A stretch of DNA of 64,000 bases from Neoroseomonas lacus (GCF_014644535.1 NZ_BMKW01000001.1:372001-436000), one strand, 5' to 3'. Positions 1-9,487 are shown, counted from the first letter of the stretch. Numbers and translations are program-made. Notes: a model not told the origin generated them from the letters alone.

Positions 1-640
1 TGGCGACGATGGCGTGGCCGGCGGCGATCATCGGGTCGCGCGTGAGGTGCGGCAGCGCGGCGTGGCCGGCATGGCCGTCGAAGACGATCTCGAACCGCGC
101 GCCGGCGGCCATCACCGCGCGGTCGTGCACGGCGATGGTGCCCGCCGCGAGGCCGGGCCAGTTGTGCCAGCCGAAGATGCGTTCCATCGGGAAGCGTTCG
201 AACAGGCCGTCGGCGATCATGTTGCGGGCGCCGCCGCCACCTTCCTCGGCCGGCTGGAACACCAGGCGCACCGTGCCGGTCCAGCTCGGGTCGTCCATCA
301 GCACCCGGGCGGCGCCGAGCAGCGCGGTGGTGTGCCCGTCATGGCCGCAGGCGTGCATGACGCCCGGATTCGTGGACTTCCAGGGGATGTCCTCGTTCTG
401 CTCCTGGATCGGCAGCGCATCCATGTCGCCGCGCAGGCCGACGGAGCGGTTGCCGCCGCCGCGCTGGATCGTGGCAACCACACCGTGGCCCCCCACGTTC
501 TCCACGATGTCGGTAAGGCCGATCTCCTTCAGCCGGGCGACGACGAAGGCCGCCGTCTCTCCTTCGTGAAGCGTGAGGCCTGGGTTGGCGTGCAGATGGC
601 GGCGCCAGGATGTAAGGGTCGCGGCGAGATTGTTGTGCAT
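1..640 (-). CDS. M20 family amidohydrolase, N-terminal part (runs off the left edge)
   Basis: About 213 N-terminal residues of a zinc-dependent M20D amidohydrolase/carboxypeptidase of the hippurate hydrolase type; these cleave N-acyl amino acids or small amides in the cytoplasm. Seen: GDMDALPIQE near residues 71-80, MHACGHDGH near 95-103 with the metal-ligand Cys98 and His100, FQPAEEG near 129-134 with the Glu ligand, and GWHNWPG near 159-165. Family members are about 390 residues, so roughly half lies beyond base 1. The ATG at 640-638 is the first in frame and starts a typical family N-terminus (WRRHLHANPGL). That start codon overlaps the divergent tamA start by two bases. The substrate cannot be told from the sequence. 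Confidence 0.93.
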   Translation of the reverse strand, partial: MHNNLAATLTSWRRHLHANPGLTLHEGETAAFVVARLKEIGLTDIVENVGGHGVVATIQRGGGNRSVGLRGDMDALPIQEQNEDIPWKSTNPGVMHACGHDGHTTALLGAARVLMDDPSWTGTVRLVFQPAEEGGGGARNMIADGLFERFPMERIFGWHNWPGLAAGTIAVHDRAVMAAGARFEIVFDGHAGHAALPHLTRDPMIAAGHAIVA

Positions 641-2567
641 GACCAGAAGAGCCTATCCCGCCGCGCCGTACCGCACCACAGCCCACCGCTCGGCGGCGGC
701 GCTGTTTGTGGTGCTGTGCGCCGCCCCTGCCTTCGTCGAGGGCGAGGAGGCGCCGGCGACGACGCCGGATGAGGCAGCCGCGCCCGCCAGCACCGAGCCG
801 CCCAATGTCGACTACACCGCCGAGGTCCGTGCCGGCGACGAATCGGGCTTGGCCGCGACGGCGCAGGCGGTGGCGCAGACGGTGACATTGCGCGAGCGCG
901 CGCCGACCGATGCCTTCGGGTTGATCGGCCGGGTACGGGCGGATCTGCCGCGCCTGCAGGAAGCACTGCGGGCCGAGGGGTATTGGGGCGGCCAGGTCGG
1001 CGCGACGATCGATGGCCTGTCGCCCGAGGACCCGGCGCTGCCCGCCCGACTGCAGGCGGCGCGCGCGCCGGTGCCGGTGGTGATCACGCTCACGCCTGGG
1101 CCGCGCTACAGCGTCGGGCGCGTCACCATCACCGCCGAGCCGGCGGCATACACTGATGTGGTGCGCGAGGCGGCGCAGGCGGCCGGCTTCATGGAAGGCG
1201 ATCCGGCCCGCGCCGAAGCGGTGCTTGCCGCCGAGACGGCGATGCGCGACGCGCTGCGCAATGCGGGCCATCCGCTGGCCGCCGTGGCGGGGCGCGAGAT
1301 CACGGTGGACCATGACCGCCGCGCGATGGACATCGCTTGGCGCTTCGCGCCGGGGCCGCGCGCGCGCTTCGCCACGCCCGATGTGCGCGGCCAGGACCGC
1401 ACCGATACCGGGCTGCTGCGGCGGACCGTCGCGCGGCAGGTCGAGGGGCGGGATTATTCGCCCGCGGCGGTCGAGCGGGCGCGGCGCGCGCTGGTTTCGC
1501 TCGGCGTCTTCGACAGCGTGCGGGTCGAGGCCGGCACCGAGGTCGGGCCCGATGGGACGCTGCCGATCGCCTTCGTGGTGAGTGAACGGCCGCTGCGCGC
1601 GGTGGGCGGGACGGTGGCCTATGAGACGAATTTCGGCCTCGCCGTCAGCGTGTTCTGGGAACACCGCAACCTGTTCGGGGGGGCGGAGCGGCTGCGGCTG
1701 GAGGCCGAGGCGTCGCGCATTTCCGATGGCAGTTTCGGCAATGCGACGTACCGGACCTTCGCCACGCTGACGCTGCCGGAACTGTTCGAGCGCGACTACC
1801 AGATGGTCGCGCGGGTCGGCGCGGTGAAGGAGAACCTCGAAGCCTATGACCGCGATGCCTTCATCGCCTCGGCGATCGCACAGCGGCGGCTGACCGAGCG
1901 GCTGACCGCCCAGGCCGGACCAACCTTCGAGACGGGGCGGATCGGCCGCTATGGCGTGCTGGAGGATTATACGCTGCTCGGCTTCGTCACCGGGCTGCGC
2001 TACGACACCACCACGAGCCTGCTGAACCCGACCAGTGGCTACCGGATCAATGTGAACGCCACGCCGTACTACTCGCTGCTGGATGGCACGAGCTATGTGC
2101 GGCTGCAGGCGACCGGCAGCACCTATCTCGACGTGACCGGGGACCAGCGCGGGGTGCTGGCGCTGCGGACATCCGTCGGTTCGGCGCTCGGGGCGAGCTT
2201 TGACCAGATCACGCTGGACAAGCGCTTCTATGCCGGCGGCGGTGGGTCGGTGCGCGGCTATACCTATCAGTCGATCGGGCCGCGCGATGCGGGCAACCGG
2301 CCATTGGGGGGGGCGAGCCTGCTGGAACTCAGCGCCGAATGGCGGCAGGTGATCTCCGGCCCGTGGGGGGCGGTGGCCTTCGTCGATGCCGGCACCGTCA
2401 GCGAGGACCAGACGCCGGGAACCGGCACGCTGCGCGTGGGCGTCGGCGCCGGGCTGCGGTACCTGACCGCGATCGGGCCGATCCGCGTCGATATCGGCGT
2501 GCCGCTGAACCCGCAGCAGGGCGACCCGGCCTATGGGCTGTATGTCGGCATCGGGCAGGCCTTCTGA
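639..2567 (+). CDS. tamA: TamA-like outer membrane assembly protein (Omp85/BamA family)
   Basis: Outer membrane barrel of the translocation and assembly module, which works with TamB in moving proteins or lipids to the outer membrane. The 642 residues show a signal peptide (hydrophobic stretch about residues 18-32), a POTRA-rich periplasmic part to about residue 300, and a C-terminal surface-antigen barrel. The barrel has the Omp85 loop-6 motif VRGY near residue 538 and ends in Phe, as outer membrane barrels do. An upstream in-frame GTG-type start at 573 would bury the signal peptide behind 22 extra residues, so ATG 639 is preferred. tamB starts one base after the stop, so the two genes form an operon. 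The POTRA count was not determined. Confidence 0.93.
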   Translation: MTRRAYPAAPYRTTAHRSAAALFVVLCAAPAFVEGEEAPATTPDEAAAPASTEPPNVDYTAEVRAGDESGLAATAQAVAQTVTLRERAPTDAFGLIGRVRADLPRLQEALRAEGYWGGQVGATIDGLSPEDPALPARLQAARAPVPVVITLTPGPRYSVGRVTITAEPAAYTDVVREAAQAAGFMEGDPARAEAVLAAETAMRDALRNAGHPLAAVAGREITVDHDRRAMDIAWRFAPGPRARFATPDVRGQDRTDTGLLRRTVARQVEGRDYSPAAVERARRALVSLGVFDSVRVEAGTEVGPDGTLPIAFVVSERPLRAVGGTVAYETNFGLAVSVFWEHRNLFGGAERLRLEAEASRISDGSFGNATYRTFATLTLPELFERDYQMVARVGAVKENLEAYDRDAFIASAIAQRRLTERLTAQAGPTFETGRIGRYGVLEDYTLLGFVTGLRYDTTTSLLNPTSGYRINVNATPYYSLLDGTSYVRLQATGSTYLDVTGDQRGVLALRTSVGSALGASFDQITLDKRFYAGGGGSVRGYTYQSIGPRDAGNRPLGGASLLELSAEWRQVISGPWGAVAFVDAGTVSEDQTPGTGTLRVGVGAGLRYLTAIGPIRVDIGVPLNPQQGDPAYGLYVGIGQAF

Positions 2568-2568
2568 A

Positions 2569-5500
2569 ATGCCGCGAGTGGCCGGGATGATGCGCCGCCT
2601 GGTTCCGACGCCACATGGCGTGCTGCGCGCCGGGCTGCGCCTGGGCATCTTCCTGTTCCTCGGCATGCCGATGCTGGTGCTGGTGCTGGTCACCGGCGCG
2701 CTGGTCTGGGTGAATACCGGTCCCGGCCGTGCGGCCGTGGAGCGGCTGGCGGGCAGCCTCGTGCCGGGGCTGACCATCGAAGGGATGAGCGGCCCCCTGC
2801 CCGGCCGGCTCGGCGTCGGGCGGCTGGTGATGGCCGATGCCGATGGGCCGTGGCTGGAGCTGGAGGACGCCGTGCTGGCGCTCGACCTGCCGGCGCTGCT
2901 GCATCCGCAGGCGCGGGTCACGGCGCTGACGGCGCGGCGCGTGGCCGTGCACCGACTGCCGCCCGCCGCCGAGCCGCCGCCGCCCGACCCGGATGCGCCG
3001 CTGATCCCCGCCCTGCCGCAACTGCCGGTGGCGGTGCGGATCGACCGGCTGGCGGTAGAGCGGATCGAACTCGGCGAACCCGTGGCCGGGGTGGCGGCGG
3101 TGCTCGGGCTGGATGGCGAGGCGGTCTATGCCGAGGGGCGGCTGTCAGCGCGGGTCGACGTGCTGCGGCTGGATGCGCCGGCCGAGGCCAATTTGACGCT
3201 GGACCTGGCCCCCGGGGCGGATCGGCTGGTAGCGCGGCTGCAGGCGCGCGAACCGCCGGGTGGGCTGCTGGCGACGATGCTCGGCCTGCCCGACCGCGCC
3301 ACCGAGGCGTTGCTGACGCTGGATGGGCCGGCGAGCGGGGCGCGGCTCGATCTGCGCGCGACGCTGGGGCCCGACATCACGCTGACCGCGACGGGCGATG
3401 TACATGCCGCGCCCGATGGCGCGGCCGGGGCGCGGCTGACCATGGATGTCGCCGCCGCGCCGTTGCTGCCGGCGGATCTGCGCGCCGCCGCCATGCCGAT
3501 GAGCGTCACGCTCGATGCCGGGATCGATGCCGCGCAGAAGGTTGCGCTGCGTGGGCTGACGCTGCGCGCGCCGTTCGGGCGGGTCAGCGCGCAAGGCAGC
3601 GCCGATCTCGCGGCCGGGACGATCGACATCGGCGGGACGGTCGAGGCCAGGAGCAGCGCGGTGCTCGGCGCGCTGGTGCCGGATGCGGCGCGCTGGGAAT
3701 CGCTGCGGTTGGAGGCGCGGGCCACGGGGGCGATGGCGGCGCCGGCGGTGGCGCTCGACCTCACGACGCAGGGCTTCGGCAGCGCGATTCCGCAGGTGGT
3801 CGCCGCGTTGGGGCCGTCGCCGCATCTGGCCGTGCGGGCCACCCTGCCTGATCGGATCGAGGCGCTGACGCTGGAGGGTGCAGCGCTGCACGTCACCGCC
3901 GAGGGCCAGGTGGGCGAGACGCTGGATACCACACTGCGCGCGACCGTGGCGGACCTCGCGCCACTGGTGCCGGGACTGGCCGGCGGGCTGCAGGTGGAAC
4001 TGCGCGCGACCGGGCCGCGCGGCGATCCTTCCCTGGCGCTGACGGCGCAGGGCGAAAGGCTGGAACGCGGGGGGCAGGCGCTGGAGGCGCTGAACCTCGA
4101 CCTGCGCGTCGCCACGCCGCTGTCGGCGCCGCGCGCGGAGGGGACGCTGCGGGCGACTTATGCCGGGTTGCCGGTGACGCTCGACCTGCGCGGCCTGCCG
4201 GAGGGCGAGAAGCTGCGCATCGAGGCGCTGACCGCCGGCTTCGGGCCGGCACAGCTGGCGGCGCAGGGGCTGCTCGACCCGCAGGCGGCGAGTTTCGTCG
4301 GCGAGGCGAGCCTCGATGTGCCGGAACTGGCGCCCTTCGCCGCGATAGCCGGCACGCCGATGACCGGCAGCGGGGCGATGCGCGCGACGCTCGACCTGCG
4401 CGACGGGGTGCAGGGCTTCGATGTGTCGCTGGACGTGCCGCAGGCGAGCATCGGCGGCACGCCGCTCGGCGGCACGTTGAAGGCGGCGGGCACGCTGGCC
4501 TCGTTGGAGGCGAGGCTGGAAGGGCGGGCGCAGGATGCGCGGCTGACCACCCAGGCGCGCATCACGCAGGATGGCGCGGCGCGGCGCGTCGAGGTGCCCG
4601 AACTGCTGTTGCGCCGGGGGGCGGACAGCCTGCGGCTGGTCGCGCCGGCGCGCATCCTCGTCGCGGCGGATGGCGGGGTGGCAATCGAGGCGCTGGCGCT
4701 GACCACCAGCCGCGGCGGCACGCTGCGCGCCGAAGGGCGCTGGGGGCCGGAACAGGCGGATCTGCGCGCGACGCTCGCGGCGCTGCCGGTGGCGGGGTTG
4801 GCGGCGCTGGCCTCACCCGAATTGACGGCGGAAGGCAGCATCAGCGGCGAGGCAAGCATCACCGGACCGGTCGGCGATCCATCCGCTCGGTTCCGGATCG
4901 AGGGGGGCGGGTTGCGCGTGGTGAACCCCAACACCCGGGGGCTGCCGGCTGCACGGATCGTCGTAGAAGGCACGGCGAGCGCGAAGGCGGCGGAGGTGCG
5001 GATGGAGGCCAATGCCGGCGCCGCACTGCGCGCCACCGGCACGGCCCGGCTGCCGGGCGGCTTCGCGGGGAATGCGCCGATCAGTGCTCAGGTGGACGCC
5101 AATGCCGATGTCGGCGTGATCGCCGGGCCGCTGCTGGCCGCCGGCGCCCAGCGCGTAAGTGGCCGGGCGACCTTGCGCGCGTCCGTGACGGGCACCGTCG
5201 CCGCGCCACAGGCGTCGGGGCGGCTGTCACTGGCGAATGGGTCGTTCCGCGACCTGGCGCAAGGGGTGACACTGTCGAACATCACCGCCGAACTGCGCGG
5301 CGAGGGCGACCAGGTGCTCATCGACCGCTTCGAGGCGCGCACGCCGGGCGGCGGCACGCTGAATGCGGGCGGGTCGCTCTCGCCGGCCGCACCGGGGTTG
5401 CCGGCCGAGATCACCCTGACGGCGCGCAATGCACGGCCGCTGCGCTCGGACATCGTGACCGGATTGTTCGATGCGGATCTGCGCCTGTCCGGGCGGTTGT

Positions 5501-6417
5501 CGGAGCAGGCGCGGGTGACCGGGACGGTGACGGTGCGGCGGCTGGACATCACCGTGCCGGAGGGGTTACCGCCGAGCGTGCGCACGCTCGAAGGCGTGCG
5601 GGAAGTCGGGCAGCGGCCTGCGGGCACGCCGCCGCTGGCGCCGCCGGCGCCGGTGACGGCGGGGTCCGCCTTGCCGGATATCGCGCTGGAGATCGAGGTC
5701 GCGGCGCCGCGTGCGGTGTTCGTGCGCGGGCGCGGCATCGATGCGGAATTCGGCGGGACGCTCGGCATTGGCGGCAGCATCGCCGCGCCGCTGGTGACCG
5801 GCGGGCTGACCATGCGGCGCGGGCGGATTTCCGTCTTCGACCGGCAACTCGATTTCCGGCGCGGGACCATCAATTTCGATGCCGGGACGCTGGTGCCGTC
5901 GCTCGACTTCCTGGCCACGGCGCGGGCACGCGAGGTGACGGTGAATGTGACGGTGACCGGGCCGGCGAATGACCCGAAGCTGGAATTCTCCTCCACCCCG
6001 GAATTGCCGCAGGACGAGGTGCTGTCGCGGCTGCTGTTCGACCGGCGGGCCAGTGAACTCAGCCCGTTCCAGTTGGCGCAGCTGGCGCAGGTGCTGGCGG
6101 GGGCGGCGGGGCTGGAGACGCCCGGGGCGGGCGGCATCCTGGATCGCATCCGGCGGTTCCTGGCGCTGGACCGGCTGGCGGTCGGCACGGACCAGAGCCA
6201 GGAGAACAGCAACAGCCGGAACCAGGGCGCCTCGCTCGAGACCGGGCGGTATGTCGCCGATGGCGTCTATCTCGGCGTGCGGCAGGGGACCGATGGCGGG
6301 CCGCCGCGCGTCGGCGTGCAGGTGGATGTGCTGCCGCGCGTGCGGGTGGAAGCCGAGACCGGCGGCAACAGCAGCGCGGGGGACCGGATCGGGCTGTCCT
6401 TCGAGTTCGAGTATTGA
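2569..6417 (+). CDS. tamB: TamB-like translocation and assembly module protein (DUF490)
   Basis: Inner-membrane-anchored partner of TamA: an AsmA/Vps13-like protein that spans the periplasm as a long beta structure. Of 1282 residues, one N-terminal membrane segment (about 24-48) anchors it. A long Ala/Leu/Gly/Thr-rich repetitive beta region follows, then a conserved C-terminal DUF490 block with many GRI/DRQLDFRRG/FDAGTLVPSLDF-type strands, ending LSFEFEY. The length fits the family (1100-1500). ATG 2569, one base after tamA, is chosen over the in-frame start at 2533 inside tamA; a second ATG at 2587 also remains possible. Codon use matches its neighbours. Confidence 0.93.
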   Translation: MPRVAGMMRRLVPTPHGVLRAGLRLGIFLFLGMPMLVLVLVTGALVWVNTGPGRAAVERLAGSLVPGLTIEGMSGPLPGRLGVGRLVMADADGPWLELEDAVLALDLPALLHPQARVTALTARRVAVHRLPPAAEPPPPDPDAPLIPALPQLPVAVRIDRLAVERIELGEPVAGVAAVLGLDGEAVYAEGRLSARVDVLRLDAPAEANLTLDLAPGADRLVARLQAREPPGGLLATMLGLPDRATEALLTLDGPASGARLDLRATLGPDITLTATGDVHAAPDGAAGARLTMDVAAAPLLPADLRAAAMPMSVTLDAGIDAAQKVALRGLTLRAPFGRVSAQGSADLAAGTIDIGGTVEARSSAVLGALVPDAARWESLRLEARATGAMAAPAVALDLTTQGFGSAIPQVVAALGPSPHLAVRATLPDRIEALTLEGAALHVTAEGQVGETLDTTLRATVADLAPLVPGLAGGLQVELRATGPRGDPSLALTAQGERLERGGQALEALNLDLRVATPLSAPRAEGTLRATYAGLPVTLDLRGLPEGEKLRIEALTAGFGPAQLAAQGLLDPQAASFVGEASLDVPELAPFAAIAGTPMTGSGAMRATLDLRDGVQGFDVSLDVPQASIGGTPLGGTLKAAGTLASLEARLEGRAQDARLTTQARITQDGAARRVEVPELLLRRGADSLRLVAPARILVAADGGVAIEALALTTSRGGTLRAEGRWGPEQADLRATLAALPVAGLAALASPELTAEGSISGEASITGPVGDPSARFRIEGGGLRVVNPNTRGLPAARIVVEGTASAKAAEVRMEANAGAALRATGTARLPGGFAGNAPISAQVDANADVGVIAGPLLAAGAQRVSGRATLRASVTGTVAAPQASGRLSLANGSFRDLAQGVTLSNITAELRGEGDQVLIDRFEARTPGGGTLNAGGSLSPAAPGLPAEITLTARNARPLRSDIVTGLFDADLRLSGRLSEQARVTGTVTVRRLDITVPEGLPPSVRTLEGVREVGQRPAGTPPLAPPAPVTAGSALPDIALEIEVAAPRAVFVRGRGIDAEFGGTLGIGGSIAAPLVTGGLTMRRGRISVFDRQLDFRRGTINFDAGTLVPSLDFLATARAREVTVNVTVTGPANDPKLEFSSTPELPQDEVLSRLLFDRRASELSPFQLAQLAQVLAGAAGLETPGAGGILDRIRRFLALDRLAVGTDQSQENSNSRNQGASLETGRYVADGVYLGVRQGTDGGPPRVGVQVDVLPRVRVEAETGGNSSAGDRIGLSFEFEY

Positions 6418-6441
6418 ACACGAGGGGCGGCGGCCCCCTAC

Positions 6442-7596
6442 CTACCCCGGCGGCGTGCCCAGTGCCGCCATCACCGCGCCGCGCTTTTCCATCCACCAGC
6501 CATGTTGCGGCGGCCAGGGGGCGAAGACCTCCTCGGTGTTGCCTGGTTCCAGCACACCGCGGGCCATCAGCGCCCAGTTCGGGTTGTTCATCGCCTCGCG
6601 GCCAATGGCGATGAGGTCGGCCTCGCCGGCGGCGAGGGCGGCCTCGGCCTGGTGCGGGCCGATGATTAGCCCGACGGCCATGGTCGCGAGACCGAGGTCG
6701 CGTCGGATCTGGGCGGCGTAGGGGATCTGGAAGCCATAGCCGCGCGGGATACGCTTCGAGCCCGTCGCCGAGCCGCCGATGCCGCCGGAGGAGCAGTCGA
6801 TGACATCGACGCCGAGAGGCTTCATCGCGGCCGCGAAGGCGAGGCTGTCCTGCATCGTCCAGCCATCATCCACGCCATCGACGGCGGAGATGCGCACGAA
6901 GACAGGCAGGTTTTCCGGCCAGGCGGCCCGGACGGCCTCAATGACCTGCAGCGGGAAGCGCATGCGGCCGGCGAGGTCGCCGCCGAAGCCGTCATTGCGC
7001 GTGTTGGTCAGCGGGGAGAGGAACTGGTGCAGCAGGTAGCCATGGGCGCAGTGGACTTCCACCGCGTCGAAGCCGGCGGCGCGAGCGCGGCGGGCGCCGA
7101 TGGCGAAGCCTTCCACGATGCGCGCCATGCCGGCGGCATCGAGCGCGGTGGGCGTCAGGTGGCCCTCGCCGATCGGGGTGGCGGCGGCGGAGACGATGTC
7201 CCAGGGGGTCTCGCCGCGGGCGAACTGGTCGGGGCCGAGTGGGCCATTGCCCTCCCAGGGGCGCTGCATCGCGCCCTTGCGGCCGGCATGGCCGAGCTGG
7301 ACCGCCGGTACCGCGCCCTGGCCGCGGATGAAGTCGGTGATGCGCTTGAGCGGGGCGATGTGGTCGTCCGACCACAAGCCGAGATCACCATGGGTGATGC
7401 GGCCCTCGCGCAGGACGGAGACAACCTCGGAGAAGACCAGGCCGAAGCCGCCGACCGCGAAGCGGCCGAGCTGGACCATGTGCCAGTCATTGGCCATGCC
7501 CTCGACCGCCGAATACTGGCACAGCGGCGGGATGGTGGCGCGGTTGGGGATGGTCAGGCCGCGCAAGGTCAGCGGCGAAAACAGCTTGGATCCCAT
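6442..7596 (-). CDS. NADH:flavin oxidoreductase / Old Yellow Enzyme, YqjM-like
   Basis: FMN-dependent TIM-barrel ene-reductase of 384 residues that reduces activated alkenes with NAD(P)H in the cytoplasm. PLCQYS near residues 24-29 puts Cys26 and Tyr28 where the YqjM (thermophilic-like) class has its redox-tuning Cys and active-site Tyr. LGHAGRKG and VHCAHGYLLHQFLSP carry the paired substrate-binding His residues and the catalytic loop. AIGREAMNNPNW is the C-terminal FMN phosphate-binding part. It stands alone, converging on tamB with 24 bases between stop codons; a GC hairpin-like stretch lies there. The natural substrate is unknown. Confidence 0.93.
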   Translation of the reverse strand: MGSKLFSPLTLRGLTIPNRATIPPLCQYSAVEGMANDWHMVQLGRFAVGGFGLVFSEVVSVLREGRITHGDLGLWSDDHIAPLKRITDFIRGQGAVPAVQLGHAGRKGAMQRPWEGNGPLGPDQFARGETPWDIVSAAATPIGEGHLTPTALDAAGMARIVEGFAIGARRARAAGFDAVEVHCAHGYLLHQFLSPLTNTRNDGFGGDLAGRMRFPLQVIEAVRAAWPENLPVFVRISAVDGVDDGWTMQDSLAFAAAMKPLGVDVIDCSSGGIGGSATGSKRIPRGYGFQIPYAAQIRRDLGLATMAVGLIIGPHQAEAALAAGEADLIAIGREAMNNPNWALMARGVLEPGNTEEVFAPWPPQHGWWMEKRGAVMAALGTPPG

Positions 7597-7647
7597 GCGG
7601 GATGTCCTCCTGGGCGATTGGTTGCGCGCAGGATGGAACGGGTGGGG

Positions 7648-8517
7648 CTACCCCGCCAGATGCCGCCGCCGCAGCAGCCGGTGCGCCAGCCCATCGACCG
7701 GCCCCACCAGAACCGAAACTGCCCAGATGCCCCCCGCGATCAGCACGATGGCCGGCCCGGTCGGCACATCCACATGGTAGGACACCAGCAGCCCGGTGAC
7801 CGAGGCCAGCACCGCGATGCCCACCGCCGCATAGGCCATGCCCGAGACCTGCCGGGCCCAATGCCGCGAGGCGATCGCCGGCAGCATCATCAGCCCTACC
7901 GCCATGAGCGTGCCGAGCGCCTGGAAGGCGGAGATCACGTTCAGCACGACCAGCGCCTGGAACACCAGGTGCCAGGCGCCCCCCCGCGCGCCGACCGCGG
8001 CGGCGAAGGACGGGTCGAAGCATTCCAGCACCAGCGGCCGCCAGCCCAAAGCGAGCACCGCCAGCGTCAGCGTCGCCACGCCCGCCATCAGCAGGAGCGC
8101 AGGGTCATCGACGCCAAGCACGCTGCCGAACAGGATATGGGCGAGGTCCACCCCGCCGCCGCCGCCGATCGAGATGATCGCCACGCCCGCGCCAAGCGCC
8201 AGCAGGTAGAGCGCGGCGAGGGTCGCATCCTCCCGCCCGCCGGTCGCGCGAGAGAGCGCCCCGGCGCCGACCGCCACCAGCAACCCGGCGACGAGCCCGC
8301 CGAACCAGAGCGCGGGGGCGGAGAAGCCGGCGAGCAGGAAGGCCAGCGCGACGCCGGGCATGGCGCCATGGGCGAGGACGTCGGCGGTCAGGCTCATGCG
8401 CCGCAGCACGAGGAAGACGCCGAGCACGGGCGCGGAGACGGACAGCGCCAGGCAGCCGACGAGCGCGCGGCGCAGGAAGCCGAACTCGACGAAGGGGGCG
8501 ATCAGGAGGTCGTGCAT
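7648..8517 (-). CDS. znuB: Zinc/manganese ABC transporter permease (ZnuB-like, ABC-3 family)
   Basis: Integral membrane permease of 289 residues with about eight hydrophobic segments, typical of ABC-3 divalent-metal importers. VLRRMSLTADVLAHGAMPGVALAF near residues 38-61 is the conserved cytoplasmic coupling region that contacts the ATPase. It is transcribed in the same direction as the ATPase gene upstream. The 220 bases between them hold two oppositely oriented double-hairpin elements, so read-through from znuC may be reduced. Zinc rather than manganese is inferred from the Zur-like site ahead of the operon. No substrate-binding znuA gene is in the window. Confidence 0.9.
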   Translation of the reverse strand: MHDLLIAPFVEFGFLRRALVGCLALSVSAPVLGVFLVLRRMSLTADVLAHGAMPGVALAFLLAGFSAPALWFGGLVAGLLVAVGAGALSRATGGREDATLAALYLLALGAGVAIISIGGGGGVDLAHILFGSVLGVDDPALLLMAGVATLTLAVLALGWRPLVLECFDPSFAAAVGARGGAWHLVFQALVVLNVISAFQALGTLMAVGLMMLPAIASRHWARQVSGMAYAAVGIAVLASVTGLLVSYHVDVPTGPAIVLIAGGIWAVSVLVGPVDGLAHRLLRRRHLAG

Positions 8518-8526
8518 GGCGCGTCA

Positions 8527-8579
8527 GAGGGGGCGTTGCCCCCTCCGAACCTCCCCCACCAAAGGCCCGGGGCCTTTGG
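8527..8579 (+). repeat. Bipartite double-hairpin element, copy 1A
   Basis: Two perfect hairpins in tandem: an 8-bp stem GAGGGGGC/GCCCCCTC with a GTT loop (8527-8545), then a 9-bp stem CCAAAGGCC/GGCCTTTGG with a 3-base loop (8559-8579), joined by a C-rich linker. It has the same plan as the elements after phoB, ndt-like and enoyl-CoA hydratase genes. Here it points the opposite way to both flanking genes and lies just upstream of znuB. Confidence 0.75.
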
Positions 8580-8680
8580 AATGCCATTTATGGGTGCCGG
8601 GCGGGCGAAGGGCGCGCCGTGCACAAAGGTGGATTTCGGCACTGATCCTGCCCGCGGCGCCAAGCGCCAAATCGAGGTGT

Positions 8681-8737
8681 CCAGAGGCCCTTAGGCCTTT
8701 GGTGGGGAGGGTCCGGGAGGGGCAAAGCCCTTCCCGG
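8681..8737 (-). repeat. Bipartite double-hairpin element, copy 1B, after znuC
   Basis: Read in the znuC direction, this begins immediately after the stop codon. A stem pairing GGGAGGGGC with GCCCTTCCC (8715-8735, one G-T pair) is followed by CCAGAGGCC/GGCCTTTGG (8681-8702). The stretch around 8676-8702 is identical over more than 20 bases to copy 4B near 56.7 kb. Probably a 3'-end stabiliser or atypical terminator; no T-run follows. Confidence 0.75.
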
Positions 8738-9487
8738 TCACGCTGCGCGGTCGCAGACCTCCGCCTCGTCCGACCAGGCTTCCGCCATCATCCGCGCCTT
8801 GAGACGGTTGCCGGCCGTCAGCGCCTGCGCGGTCGGCCCCCAGGCGATGGCGTCGCGCGCGATCAGCAGCGTTTCGGGGAATTCGCGGGCGACGAGGTCG
8901 AGGTCGTGCAGCACCGCCACCACGGTGCGCCCCTGCCCGTGCCATTCGCGCACCAGCCGCAGCAGGTCGGCCGAGGTGCGGGCATCCACCGCATTGAAGG
9001 GTTCGTCGAGCAGCAGGATGTCGGCGTCCTGCACCAGCAGCCGGGCGAAGAGCAGCCGTTGCGTCTGGCCGGCGGAGAGCGAGCCGACCGGGCGCTTCTC
9101 GAAGCCATCGAGGCCGACGGCGGCGAGTGCCTGGGTGGCGCGCGCGCGGTCCTGGGTGGAGGCGGCGCGGAAGGCGCCCAGGCGCGGCCACAGCCCCTGC
9201 ATCACCACATCGAGGCAGGCGATCGGGAAGGCACGGTCGAGGGCGGCGAGTTGCGGCAGCAGGGCGATGCGGGCGGTGCCGTCCTGGGCGATGGTGCCGC
9301 TCTCGGGCTTGTGCAGCCCGGCGAGGGCGCGCAGCAGCGTAGTCTTGCCCGCCCCGTTCGGCCCGACCACGGCGGTCAGGCTGCCTGGCGCGAAATGGCC
9401 CGAGACGTGATGGACGGCGGGGCGGCGGCCGTGCGTCAGCGTCAGGTCGACGAGCCGGATGCCGGCGGGGTTGCGCGTGGAGGTCAT
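8738..9487 (-). CDS. znuC: Zinc/manganese ABC transporter ATP-binding protein (ZnuC-like)
   Basis: Cytoplasmic ATPase of 249 residues that powers divalent metal import with the ZnuB-like permease. Seen in order: Walker A GPNGAGKT (residues 42-49), signature LSAGQ, Walker B ILLLDEP and the switch-His region VAVLHDLDL. The start ATG at 9487 is preferred to one ten codons upstream: it overlaps the stop of the small ORF before it (ATGA), and the preceding residues are not family-like. It is the second gene of the operon behind the Zur-like palindrome. Confidence 0.92.
   Translation of the reverse strand: MTSTRNPAGIRLVDLTLTHGRRPAVHHVSGHFAPGSLTAVVGPNGAGKTTLLRALAGLHKPESGTIAQDGTARIALLPQLAALDRAFPIACLDVVMQGLWPRLGAFRAASTQDRARATQALAAVGLDGFEKRPVGSLSAGQTQRLLFARLLVQDADILLLDEPFNAVDARTSADLLRLVREWHGQGRTVVAVLHDLDLVAREFPETLLIARDAIAWGPTAQALTAGNRLKARMMAEAWSDEAEVCDRAA

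Noticed and set aside
339..2921. 860-codon open frame on the minus strand through tamA/tamB
   Set aside because: It is antisense to tamA and tamB, reads as Arg/Pro/His-rich protein with no family motif, and is the kind of long empty frame that very GC-rich DNA produces.
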